Of a DNA stretch of 64,000 bases, positions 27,764 through 35,925 are shown piece after piece. The DNA lies in contig NZ_BMVR01000002.1 in assembly GCF_014650815.1 (NCBI RefSeq), forward strand, positions 496,001-560,000. Direction: 5' to 3'. The notes beneath the pieces were generated by a model. It saw only the letters and a list, made by a program, of their open reading frames with translations, had not been told where the DNA came from and did not search any database. This stretch comes from Streptomyces flavofungini. Lineage in GTDB: Bacteria; Actinomycetota; Actinomycetes; Streptomycetales; Streptomycetaceae. A program made the position numbers and the translations under genes. The stretch's first letter is position 1; every line of letters begins with the position of its first letter.

Positions 27764-28597
27764 TTGGCCACTGGCACGGAACCCCATCTGAAGAAGGGCA
27801 CGAGCCCCGGCGGCGTACGGCACCACACGCGCGCCGCGATCTCCGCTGCCCATTTGCGGACGGACCGCTGGTGGCTCCAGCCCGCCGCGACCGCCGCCGG
27901 ACTCTTCGCCTTCGTCGTGTACTCGACGTGGCGGGCGTTCGCGAACGCCGACTACTACGCGGCACCGTACGTCTCGCCGTTCTACTCGCCGTGCGTCGCG
28001 GAGAACTGCGAGCCCATGAAGAACGGCCCCAACTGGGAGATCTTCGGGAGCTGGTGGGGCCTGTCCCCCGCGCTGCTCATCCTGATCTTCCCGCTCGGCT
28101 TCCGCCTCACCTGCTACTACTACCGCAAGGCCTACTACCGCGGCTTCTGGGCGTCCCCGCCCGCCTGCGCGGTGGCGGAACCGCACGCGAAGTACACGGG
28201 TGAGACGCGTTTCCCGCTGATCCTGCAGAACATCCACCGGTACTTCTTCTACGCGGCGGTACCGGTCGCGGGCATTCTCACGTACGACACCGTCCTCTCC
28301 TTCCGGAACGAGGACTACGAGTGGGGGCACGCCGGACTCGGCACCCTCGTCTTCGTCGTGAACATCAGCCTCATCTGGGCGTACACGCTCTCCTGCCATT
28401 CCTGCCGGCACATCGTCGGCGGCAAGCTCAAGCACTTCTCCAAGCATCCGGTGCGCTACCGGATGTGGCGCTGGGTCGGCTGGCTGAACGGCCGTCACAT
28501 GCTGCTCGCCTGGGCGTCGTTGATCAGCGTCGCACTCGCCGACTTCTACGTGTATCTGATCGCTTCCGGCGCTTTCGACGATCCGAGGTTCTTCTAG
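27764..28597 (+). CDS. sdhC: Succinate dehydrogenase membrane anchor (SdhC-type, cytochrome b-like)
   Basis: A 277-residue integral membrane protein with five hydrophobic segments. It anchors the succinate dehydrogenase flavoprotein and Fe-S protein and passes electrons to menaquinone. Conserved candidates for haem ligation or quinone contact are His in QNIHRYFFYAAVP, HAGLGTLVF, SCHSCRHIVGG and NGRHMLLAW. TTG 27764 is the start, with GGAG 5 nt upstream. A single anchor subunit instead of separate SdhC and SdhD is usual for this actinobacterial enzyme type. Its stop directly abuts the sdhA start. Confidence 0.88.
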   Translation: MATGTEPHLKKGTSPGGVRHHTRAAISAAHLRTDRWWLQPAATAAGLFAFVVYSTWRAFANADYYAAPYVSPFYSPCVAENCEPMKNGPNWEIFGSWWGLSPALLILIFPLGFRLTCYYYRKAYYRGFWASPPACAVAEPHAKYTGETRFPLILQNIHRYFFYAAVPVAGILTYDTVLSFRNEDYEWGHAGLGTLVFVVNISLIWAYTLSCHSCRHIVGGKLKHFSKHPVRYRMWRWVGWLNGRHMLLAWASLISVALADFYVYLIASGAFDDPRFF

Positions 28598-30526
28598 ATG
28601 TCTCAAGTAGAGCGGCAGCAGTGGGATGTCGTCGTCGTGGGCGCGGGCGGCGCCGGTCTGCGGGCCGCCATCGAGGCGCGGGAGCAGGGCGCCCGTACGG
28701 CCGTGATCTGCAAGTCGCTGTTCGGCAAGGCCCATACGGTGATGGCCGAGGGCGGCATCGCGGCGTCCATGGGCAATGTGAACTCCGGCGACAACTGGCA
28801 GGTGCACTTCCGCGACACCCTGCGCGGCGGCAAGTTCCTCAACCAGTGGCGGATGGCGGAGCTGCACGCCCGCGAGGCCCCCGACCGGGTGTGGGAGCTG
28901 GAGACGTGGGGCGCGCTCTTCGACCGCACGCGGGACGGCCGCATCTCGCAGCGCAACTTCGGCGGGCACGAGTACCCCCGCCTCGCGCACGTGGGCGACC
29001 GGACGGGCCTTGAGCTCATCCGGACCCTGCAGCAGAAGATCGTCGCGCTGCAGCAGGAGGACAAGCGTGAATTCGGCGACTACGAAGCCCGGTTGAAGGT
29101 CTTTCAGGAGTGCACGGTCACACGTGTGCTGAAGGACGGCGACCGGGTTTCGGGCGCCTTCTGCTACGAGCGCGAGAGCGGGCGCTTCTTCGTCATCGAG
29201 GCGCCGAGCGTGGTCCTCGCCACCGGCGGCATCGGCAAGTCCTTCAAGGTGACGTCGAATTCGTGGGAGTACACCGGTGACGGGCACGCGCTCGCGCTGC
29301 TCGCCGGGGCGCCGCTCCTGAACATGGAGTTCGTGCAGTTCCATCCGACCGGAATGGTCTGGCCGCCGTCGGTGAAGGGCATTCTCGTCACCGAGTCCGT
29401 GCGCGGCGACGGTGGCGTACTGCGCAATTCCGAGGGCAAGCGCTTCATGTTCGACTACATCCCGGACGTCTTCAAGGAGAAGTACGCCGAGTCGGAGGCG
29501 GAGGGCGACCGCTGGTACGACGACCCGGACCGCAACCGCCGCCCGCCCGAGCTGCTCCCCCGCGACGAGGTGGCCCGCGCCATCAACTCCGAGGTGAAGG
29601 CGGGCCGCGGCTCGCCGCACGGCGGGGTGTTCCTGGACGTGTCGACGCGGATGCCCGCCGAGGTCATCCGGCGCCGACTGCCGTCGATGTACCACCAGTT
29701 CAAGGAGCTGGCGGACGTCGACATCACCGCCGAGGCGATGGAGGTCGGGCCGACCTGCCACTACGTGATGGGCGGCATCGCCGTCGAGTCGGACACGGCG
29801 GCGGCGCGCGGCGTGCCGGGTCTGTTCGCGGCCGGTGAGGTCGCGGGCGGCATGCACGGCTCGAACCGGCTCGGCGGCAACTCGCTCTCCGACCTGCTGG
29901 TGTTCGGGCGCCGCGCCGGGCTCTACGCGGCGCGCTACGCGGACGCCCTGACCACCGCCCCGGTCGTGGACAACGCCCAGGTGGACGCGGCGGCCGCCGA
30001 GGCCCTGCGGCCGTTCAGCGCCGAGGGCCCCGAGGCCGGGACGGCGCCCGAGAACCCGTACACCCTGCACCAGGAACTCCAGCAGACGATGAACGACCTG
30101 GTCGGCATCATCCGCCGCGAGGGCGAGATGGCGCAGGCCCTGGAGAAGCTGGCCGAGCTGCGCCAGCGCGCCCGCAGGGCCGGGGTCGAGGGGCACCGCC
30201 AGTTCAACCCGGGCTGGCACCTGTCGCTCGACCTGCGCAACATGCTCCTGGTCAGCGAGTGCGTGGCGCGCGCCGCCCTGGAGCGCACCGAGAGCCGCGG
30301 CGGGCACACCCGCGAGGACCACCCCGGCATGGACCGCGACTGGCGCCGCGTGAACCTGCTGTGCGCCCTCGCCGACCCCACGGGCGCCCTCGCGCTGAGC
30401 GACCCGGCCCGCGGCCAGATCGACCTCACCCGGGTCACGACCGACCCCATCCGCCCCGACCTGCTCGCCCTCTTCGACAAGGAGGAGCTGGTCAAGTACC
30501 TCGCCGAAGAGGAGCTCCACGAGTGA
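28598..30526 (+). CDS. sdhA: Succinate dehydrogenase/fumarate reductase flavoprotein
   Basis: The 642-residue FAD subunit, oxidising succinate to fumarate at the inner membrane face. The dinucleotide motif VVVVGAGGAGLRAA (11-24) is followed by AHTVMAEGGIAAS, where His46 should carry the covalent FAD. FHPTGMVWPP, LVTESVRGDGG (catalytic Arg region), THYV-type CHYVMGGI and GSNRLGGNSL are all present. The gene starts immediately after the sdhC stop and overlaps sdhB by 4 nt. Confidence 0.96.
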   Translation: MSQVERQQWDVVVVGAGGAGLRAAIEAREQGARTAVICKSLFGKAHTVMAEGGIAASMGNVNSGDNWQVHFRDTLRGGKFLNQWRMAELHAREAPDRVWELETWGALFDRTRDGRISQRNFGGHEYPRLAHVGDRTGLELIRTLQQKIVALQQEDKREFGDYEARLKVFQECTVTRVLKDGDRVSGAFCYERESGRFFVIEAPSVVLATGGIGKSFKVTSNSWEYTGDGHALALLAGAPLLNMEFVQFHPTGMVWPPSVKGILVTESVRGDGGVLRNSEGKRFMFDYIPDVFKEKYAESEAEGDRWYDDPDRNRRPPELLPRDEVARAINSEVKAGRGSPHGGVFLDVSTRMPAEVIRRRLPSMYHQFKELADVDITAEAMEVGPTCHYVMGGIAVESDTAAARGVPGLFAAGEVAGGMHGSNRLGGNSLSDLLVFGRRAGLYAARYADALTTAPVVDNAQVDAAAAEALRPFSAEGPEAGTAPENPYTLHQELQQTMNDLVGIIRREGEMAQALEKLAELRQRARRAGVEGHRQFNPGWHLSLDLRNMLLVSECVARAALERTESRGGHTREDHPGMDRDWRRVNLLCALADPTGALALSDPARGQIDLTRVTTDPIRPDLLALFDKEELVKYLAEEELHE

Positions 30527-31359
30527 GTACGAGGACGACTTCCGGCACGGGTTCCAGCGCCGCCGACGGGGACGCGGGCGGGGATTCGGGGGCGTACGAC
30601 GCGCGCTTCCGGGTCTGGCGCGGCGACGTCGACGGCGGTGGCCTGAAGGACTTCACCGTCCAGGTCAACGACGGCGAGGTGGTGCTCGACATCATCCACC
30701 GGCTGCAGGCCACCCAGGCCCCCGACCTGGCCGTGCGGTGGAACTGCAAGGCGGGCAAGTGCGGTTCGTGCTCCGCGGAGATCAACGGCCGCCCACGGCT
30801 GCTGTGCATGACCCGGATGTCGGTGTTCGGCCGCGACGAGGTCATCACGGTGACGCCGCTGCGGGCCTTCCCGGTGGTGCGGGACCTGGTGACGGACGTG
30901 GGCTTCAACTACACGAAGGCCCGGGAGGTGCCCGCGTTCGTACCGCCCGCGGAGCTGGCCCCCGGCGAGTACCGCATGATGCAGGAGGACGTGGACCGCT
31001 CCCAGGAGTTCCGCAAGTGCATCGAGTGCTTCCTGTGCCAGGACACCTGCCACGTGGTGCGCGACCACGAGGAGAACAAGACGGCCTTCGCCGGGCCCCG
31101 CTTCCTCATGCGCGTCGCCGAGCTCGACATGCACCCCCTGGACGCGGCCGCCGCCACCGGCCTCGACCGCAAGGCCACCGCCCAGGAGGAGCACGGCCTC
31201 GGCTACTGCAACATCACCAAGTGCTGCACGGAGGTGTGCCCCGAGGGCATCCACATCACCGACAACGCGCTGATCCCGTTGAAGGAGCGGGCCGTCGACC
31301 GCAAGTACGATCCGCTGGTCTGGCTGGGCAACAAGATCCGGCGGCGGCCGACGACATGA
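30523..31359 (+). CDS. sdhB: Succinate dehydrogenase/fumarate reductase iron-sulfur protein
   Basis: A 278-residue subunit starting at GTG 30523, which overlaps the sdhA stop (GTGA). After a variable Ser/Gly/Asp-rich head (1-25) comes the plant-ferredoxin-type domain with 2Fe-2S ligands in WNCKAGKCGSC and LLCMTRM. The C-terminal domain holds the two cubane-type cluster motifs CIECFLCQDTCHVV and CNITKCCTEVCPEG. Electrons pass through these from FAD to the membrane anchor. Last gene of sdhCAB. Confidence 0.96.
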   Translation: MSTRTTSGTGSSAADGDAGGDSGAYDARFRVWRGDVDGGGLKDFTVQVNDGEVVLDIIHRLQATQAPDLAVRWNCKAGKCGSCSAEINGRPRLLCMTRMSVFGRDEVITVTPLRAFPVVRDLVTDVGFNYTKAREVPAFVPPAELAPGEYRMMQEDVDRSQEFRKCIECFLCQDTCHVVRDHEENKTAFAGPRFLMRVAELDMHPLDAAAATGLDRKATAQEEHGLGYCNITKCCTEVCPEGIHITDNALIPLKERAVDRKYDPLVWLGNKIRRRPTT

Positions 31360-31454
31360 CGTAGCCAGGGCCCGGAGGTGGGGGTAATCCCCCACCCCGG
31401 ATTCTCGGGATTGCCTCCATGGTGGCGGGCGTTCGGCCAGGTCAGCATGGAGGC

Positions 31455-32741
31455 ATGGACCTCAGCGATCGTCAGACCTCCCGTTCGACCCGCCCTTCCC
31501 CGCCCGCCCGGAGGGGTGCGCTCGCCCTCGGCCTCGCGGTCGCGACCGTGCTGGCCGCCGGGGCCGCGGCGCCGGTCTCCGCGCAGGAACCGGCGGGGGC
31601 GCCGGGCCCACGGGACGGCGTGCGCGCCACTCTGCCCGCGCCGACGGGACCGCACGCCATCGGTACGTACTCCACCCGCCTCGTCGACAGGTCCCGGCAC
31701 GACCCGTGGGTCGGCTCGCAGCCGTACCGGGAGCTGATGGTGAGCGTCTGGTACCCGGCGCGGGCGTCCGGCGGGCACCCCGTCGCCCCGTACATGGCGA
31801 AGGGCGCCGCCGCGCGCTGGAACGCCGGCGTGCGGCACGGGGTCCCGAAGGGCGCGGTCGACTGGGCGGGCATGCGGACCCATGCCCGGCAGGGGGCGCC
31901 CCTGAAGGCCGCGGGCGGCAAGCGGCTGCCCGTCCTCGTGTACAGCGCGGGCGCGGGCGACCCCCGCACCTGGGGTACCTCCCTCGCCGAGGAGATGGCG
32001 AGCCGCGGCTATGTCGTGGTGACCGTCGACCACACCTACGAGTCCCCGGGCGTCGAGTTCCCCGACGGCTCCGTGAAGGACGACACGCCCCTGCTGGACG
32101 CGCTCGCGCAGGCGGAGCAGAACGGGGGGAACCTGAGGCCTCTCATGAAGAAGGTGATGGACGCCCGCGTCGCCGACGACAAGTTCGTCCTCGACCGGCT
32201 GAAGTCGCTGCCCCACGGCGTCGGCGAGGCGATCGACTCCCGGCGCATCGGCATGTTCGGGCAGTCCGGGGGCGGGATGGCCGCCGCCCAGACCATGTAC
32301 GAGGACAAGCGGGTGAAGGCGGGCGTCAATCTGGACGGCACCCTGGAGCACAACTCGGAGCCTGTCGGCACCCACCTCACGCCCGTCGCCCGGCACGGCC
32401 TCGACCGGCCGTTCCTGCTGATGGGGCGGGACGGCAGCGACCACACCACCGAGCCGTCCTGGGGCTCCTTCTGGAAGCACAGCACGGGCTGGAAGCGGGA
32501 TCTGAACCTGCGCGGCGCCAGGCACCAGGCGTACACCGACCTGGCGTCGGTCCTGCCGCAGGCCGGGGTGGGGCGCGACGTCGTCAAGGAGAACATCGGC
32601 ACCGTCGACCCGGCGCGCGCCACGGCCGCCCAGCGCGCGTACGTGGCCTCGTTCTTCGACCGCTGGCTCGGCGGCCGCAACGACCACCTCCTGGACGGGC
32701 CTTCGCCGCGCTTCCCCGAGGTCCGGTTCGTGCGGCCTTAG
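31455..32741 (+). CDS. Secreted alpha/beta-hydrolase (PAF-acetylhydrolase-like)
   Basis: A 428-residue protein with a signal peptide (RR-containing head, hydrophobic 25-45, cleavage near VSAQEP; the SPPARRGALALG stretch could be a weak Tat signal). The nucleophile elbow is GQSGGG, the acid probably in GRDGSDHTTEP and the His in GARHQAY. The N-terminal YRELMVSVWYPAR and YMAKGAAARW are typical of platelet-activating-factor-acetylhydrolase-like esterases. Likely an extracellular esterase; substrate unknown. ATG 31455 is preceded too closely by GGAGG for ideal initiation; an in-frame ATG at 31419 would add 12 residues. Confidence 0.8.
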   Translation: MDLSDRQTSRSTRPSPPARRGALALGLAVATVLAAGAAAPVSAQEPAGAPGPRDGVRATLPAPTGPHAIGTYSTRLVDRSRHDPWVGSQPYRELMVSVWYPARASGGHPVAPYMAKGAAARWNAGVRHGVPKGAVDWAGMRTHARQGAPLKAAGGKRLPVLVYSAGAGDPRTWGTSLAEEMASRGYVVVTVDHTYESPGVEFPDGSVKDDTPLLDALAQAEQNGGNLRPLMKKVMDARVADDKFVLDRLKSLPHGVGEAIDSRRIGMFGQSGGGMAAAQTMYEDKRVKAGVNLDGTLEHNSEPVGTHLTPVARHGLDRPFLLMGRDGSDHTTEPSWGSFWKHSTGWKRDLNLRGARHQAYTDLASVLPQAGVGRDVVKENIGTVDPARATAAQRAYVASFFDRWLGGRNDHLLDGPSPRFPEVRFVRP

Positions 32742-32760
32742 GGGGGGCCGGGGTCGGGGG

Positions 32761-32807
32761 GCGACCGGGGCGGGGCGGCGACGGGGGTGCCGCCCCGCCC
32801 CGGTCGC
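32761..32807 (+). terminator. Strong hairpin terminator after the secreted hydrolase
   Basis: Perfect 19-bp stem (GCGACCGGGGCGGGGCGGC at 32761-32779, complement 32789-32807), 9-nt loop, 19 nt after the stop codon. It insulates the TPM/pspA unit. Confidence 0.88.
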
Positions 32808-32839
32808 GTGACCTCAAAGGCGGTCATACGCTGCCAGAT

Positions 32840-35038
32840 GTGACGCCGTCCTCCCGCGCCCCGTCGCACATAGCCGCGCGGGCGGCGGCCGCCGCGCTGC
32901 TGCTCTGGTGCTGGCTCCCGCTGTCGGCACCCGCGGCGAGCGCGGCGTCCGCGCTGCCCGCCGCTCCCCACGCGCCGCCCGCGCCCCCTGCGCCCGCCGC
33001 TCCCCGCGCGCCCGCCGCCGACCCGGTCCCCCTCGACCGCGACGGCCAGATCACCGACCGCACCGACGCGCTCGGCGACCGCCGCGAGGCCGTGGCCACC
33101 GCCCTCGACCGGCTCTACGAGGAGCAGCGGGTCCAGCTCTTCGTCGTGTACGTACGCGACTTCTCCGGCAGGTCCGCGCAGGGCTGGGCCGACGCCACCG
33201 CCGACCGCAACGGCCTCGGCACCGACGACGTGCTGCTCGCCGTCGCCACCCACGACCGGCAGTACGCCTACTCCGTCGACACCGCGTCCCGGCTCACCGA
33301 CGACCAGCTCCGGGACGTCGCCCGCACCGCCGTCGAGCCCGCCCTGCGGCGCCACGACTGGGCGGGTGCCGCCGTCGGCGCCGCGAACGGGTACGCGGCG
33401 GTGCTCGACGGGCAGCGGGTGCCGACGCCGACGATCACACCGGGCGCGGCCGACCCGGGCGGGGGCGGCACGGGCGCCGCCGACGACGGGGTGGCGGGTG
33501 ATCTGGTGCTGCCGGTGGTCGCGGCCTGCGCGGCGGGCGGCTTCGCCGTGGTCGCGTACCGGCGTCGACGGCGGCGCTTCACCTCCCGTACGACACCCGG
33601 GCGGCCCGCCGGCGCCGGGCCCGTGCCGCTGCCCGAGCTGGACGCGCGCGCCAGGGCCCTGCTCGTCGGGACCGACGACGCGGTGCGCACCAGCACCGAG
33701 GAACTCGGCTTCGCCACCGCCCAGTTCGGCGAGGAGGCCGCGCGGCCCTTCACCGATGCCCTGGCCGCCGCGCGCGACGAGCTGACGGCGGCCTTCCGGC
33801 TGCGCCAGCAGCTCGACGACGCGCATCCCGAGGACGACGCGACCCGGCGCCGCATGCTCGACGAGATCGTCGCCCGCTGCACCGAGGCGGGCCGCCGCCT
33901 GGACGCCGAGGCCGCCGCCTTCGACCAGCTCCGCGCCCTGGAACGCGGCGCACCCGCCGCCCTCGACCACGCCGAGACGGTGTTCCAGCAGGTCAGCGCC
34001 CGCACCCTGGACGCCGAGAGCACCCTCAAGGTACTGCGCGCGAGCTACGCCCCCGGCGCGAGCGAGGCCGTCCTCGGCAACGTCGAGCAGGCCAAGGACC
34101 GGCTCACGTTCGCCACCGCCCAACTCCACCAGGCCCGCACGGCCGTCGACGGCGCCGACAACGGCACGGCCGCCGTCCACCTGCGCGCGGCCGAGGGCGC
34201 CGTCGACCAGGCCGCCACGTTCCTCACGGCCGTGGAGCGCCGCGCCGGTGAACTCGCCGCAGCGGCGGGCCGGTTGCCGGGCGCGCTGAGCGAGGCGGAC
34301 GCCGACCTCGCCGAGGCACACGGTCGGCTCACGGGCACCGGCGACGCGCCCGACGCCGACCTGCGCGGGCGCGTGGCCCGGGTGGAGGCCGTCATCGGCG
34401 AGGTGCGGCGGGCCCTCGCCTCCGGACCGTACGACCCGATCGACGCCCTGCGCCGCGTGGAGGAGGCGGACGCCGCCCTCGACGCCGCCCTGTCCGGCGC
34501 CCGCACCCGCGAGGACGCCGACACCCGCGCCCGCTCCCTCCTCGGCCAGGCCCTCCTCACCGCCCGCAGCGCGGTCGCCGCCGCCGCGGACTACGTCACG
34601 ACGCACCGGGGTGCGGTGGGCAGCGCCGCGCGGACGCGGCTGGCGGAGGCGCAGCGGCATGTGGAGCGGGCGGAGGGGCTGTCGGGTGCGGCCACCACGG
34701 CGACCGCGGCCGGGAGCGGTGGCGGCGGTGGCACGCAGCCCTCGGCCGCGCTCGACGAGGCCCGGCGCGCCGACGCCCTCGCCCGCGAGGCCCAGGCCCT
34801 CGCCGAGCGGGACGTCCGGGCCTACGGCAATCCGTACGGCGGCGGGGGCGGTGGCCGAGGCGGGACGGGCGGTGCCGTCCTCGGCGGGATCGTCCTCGGG
34901 CAGATCCTCGGCGGGATGGGACGCGGGGGTTTGGGCGGGTCGGGTGGGGGCGGCTTCGGCGGGGGCGGCGGGCCCGGGCCCGGGAGCTTCGGCGGGGGCG
35001 GGACCCGGGGCCGCAGGGGCGGGGGCGGACGGTTCTGA
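32840..35038 (+). CDS. TPM-domain membrane protein with coiled-coil region and Gly-rich tail
   Basis: A 732-residue envelope protein. Signal peptide about 10-40, Ala/Pro linker, then a TPM domain (RVQLFVVYVRDFSGRSAQG, DVLLAVATHDRQYAYSVD) outside the membrane. A hydrophobic segment (about 218-236) and RRRRR stop follow, then a long cytoplasmic helical/coiled-coil region (about 260-660) and a tail of Gly runs ending GRRGGGGRF. The TPM plus Gly-rich tail arrangement is known from envelope-stress proteins and in streptomycetes such a gene lies next to pspA, as here. TACGCT (32827-32832) ends 7 nt before the GTG, indicating a leaderless mRNA. Confidence 0.85.
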   Translation: MTPSSRAPSHIAARAAAAALLLWCWLPLSAPAASAASALPAAPHAPPAPPAPAAPRAPAADPVPLDRDGQITDRTDALGDRREAVATALDRLYEEQRVQLFVVYVRDFSGRSAQGWADATADRNGLGTDDVLLAVATHDRQYAYSVDTASRLTDDQLRDVARTAVEPALRRHDWAGAAVGAANGYAAVLDGQRVPTPTITPGAADPGGGGTGAADDGVAGDLVLPVVAACAAGGFAVVAYRRRRRRFTSRTTPGRPAGAGPVPLPELDARARALLVGTDDAVRTSTEELGFATAQFGEEAARPFTDALAAARDELTAAFRLRQQLDDAHPEDDATRRRMLDEIVARCTEAGRRLDAEAAAFDQLRALERGAPAALDHAETVFQQVSARTLDAESTLKVLRASYAPGASEAVLGNVEQAKDRLTFATAQLHQARTAVDGADNGTAAVHLRAAEGAVDQAATFLTAVERRAGELAAAAGRLPGALSEADADLAEAHGRLTGTGDAPDADLRGRVARVEAVIGEVRRALASGPYDPIDALRRVEEADAALDAALSGARTREDADTRARSLLGQALLTARSAVAAAADYVTTHRGAVGSAARTRLAEAQRHVERAEGLSGAATTATAAGSGGGGGTQPSAALDEARRADALAREAQALAERDVRAYGNPYGGGGGGRGGTGGAVLGGIVLGQILGGMGRGGLGGSGGGGFGGGGGPGPGSFGGGGTRGRRGGGGRF

Positions 35039-35094
35039 CCCTCGTACGCGCACCCCGTGGACACACCCCGTACGCGTAGACACACCTCGTACGC
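35035..35094 (+). repeat. Direct repeats between the TPM gene and pspA
   Basis: GACACACC(C/T)CGTACGC occurs at 35060-35075 and 35079-35094 (19-bp period), with a shorter copy GACCCTCGTACGC at about 35037-35049. They occupy the whole 71-nt gap before the pspA ribosome site (AAGGAG). Possible operator or regulator array, or a translation-affecting leader. Confidence 0.6.
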
Positions 35095-35109
35095 AAGGAG
35101 ACAGCCCTC

Positions 35110-35823
35110 ATGGCCAAGCAGACGATCCTCGGGCGTGTGGCGCAGTTGGCGAAGGCCAACATCAACGCCCTCCTCGACCAGGCCGAGGACCCGCAGAAGA
35201 TGCTGGACCAGCTCATCCGCGACTACTCGGAGAACATCCGGGAGGCCGAGCAGGCCGTCGCGACCACGATCGGGAACCTGCGGCTGCTGGAGCAGGACCA
35301 CAAGGAAGACGTGGCGGCCGCCGGCGAGTGGGGCGGCAAGGCGCTCGCGGCCAGCAAGAAGGCGGACGCGCTGCGGATGTCCGGGAACGCCGCGGAGGCC
35401 GACCGGTTCGACTCGCTCGCCAAGGTGGCGCTCGGGCGGCAACTGCGGTCGGAGCAGGAGGCGAAGGACGCCGAGCCGACGATCGCCGCGCAGTCCGAGG
35501 TGGTCGGCAAGCTCAAGGACGGCCTGGACTCAATGAAGATCAAGCTGACGGAACTGCAGTCGAAGCGGGACCAGTTGGTGGCCCGCGCCAAGTCCGCGCA
35601 GGCGCAGAACCAGATGCTGGACGCGGCCCGGAGCGTCGACGTCCTCGATCCGACGAGCGAGCTGAGCCGGTTCGAGGAGAAGGTGCGGCGCGAGGAGGCG
35701 CGGGCCCTCGGCAAGCAGGAGCTGGCCGCCTCCTCGCTGGACGCGCAGTTCGAGCAGCTGGACAGCCTGAGCGACACGGCGGAGGTGGAGGCACGGCTGG
35801 CCGCGCTCAAGGCGACAACGTGA
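35110..35823 (+). CDS. pspA: Phage-shock protein A homologue (PspA/IM30 family)
   Basis: A 237-residue almost entirely helical protein of the ESCRT-III-like PspA family, which polymerises on the inner membrane face to keep it intact under stress. Family segments are LGRVAQLAKANINALLDQAEDP, LDQLIRDYSENIREAE, and coiled coil to AHRSVDVLDPTSELSRFEEKV-like RSVDVLDPTSELSRFEEKV. AAGGAG lies 6 nt before the ATG. It follows the TPM gene by 71 nt, with direct repeats between; the two probably act together at the membrane. Confidence 0.94.
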   Translation: MAKQTILGRVAQLAKANINALLDQAEDPQKMLDQLIRDYSENIREAEQAVATTIGNLRLLEQDHKEDVAAAGEWGGKALAASKKADALRMSGNAAEADRFDSLAKVALGRQLRSEQEAKDAEPTIAAQSEVVGKLKDGLDSMKIKLTELQSKRDQLVARAKSAQAQNQMLDAARSVDVLDPTSELSRFEEKVRREEARALGKQELAASSLDAQFEQLDSLSDTAEVEARLAALKATT

Positions 35824-35925
35824 GGGCACGGCTGTACGGAGGGCGGGCACACCCAGGGCGTACGCGGGCAGCGCGCACACGGACCGCGAGCTCCCGGACA
35901 GCGCGCACGCCCGGCCCGACCGCCC

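Noticed and set aside
26957..30520. An 1187-codon open frame on the minus strand across the sdh operon
   Set aside because: High GC content leaves the reverse frame open; the opposite strand has clear SdhC and SdhA proteins with all motifs.
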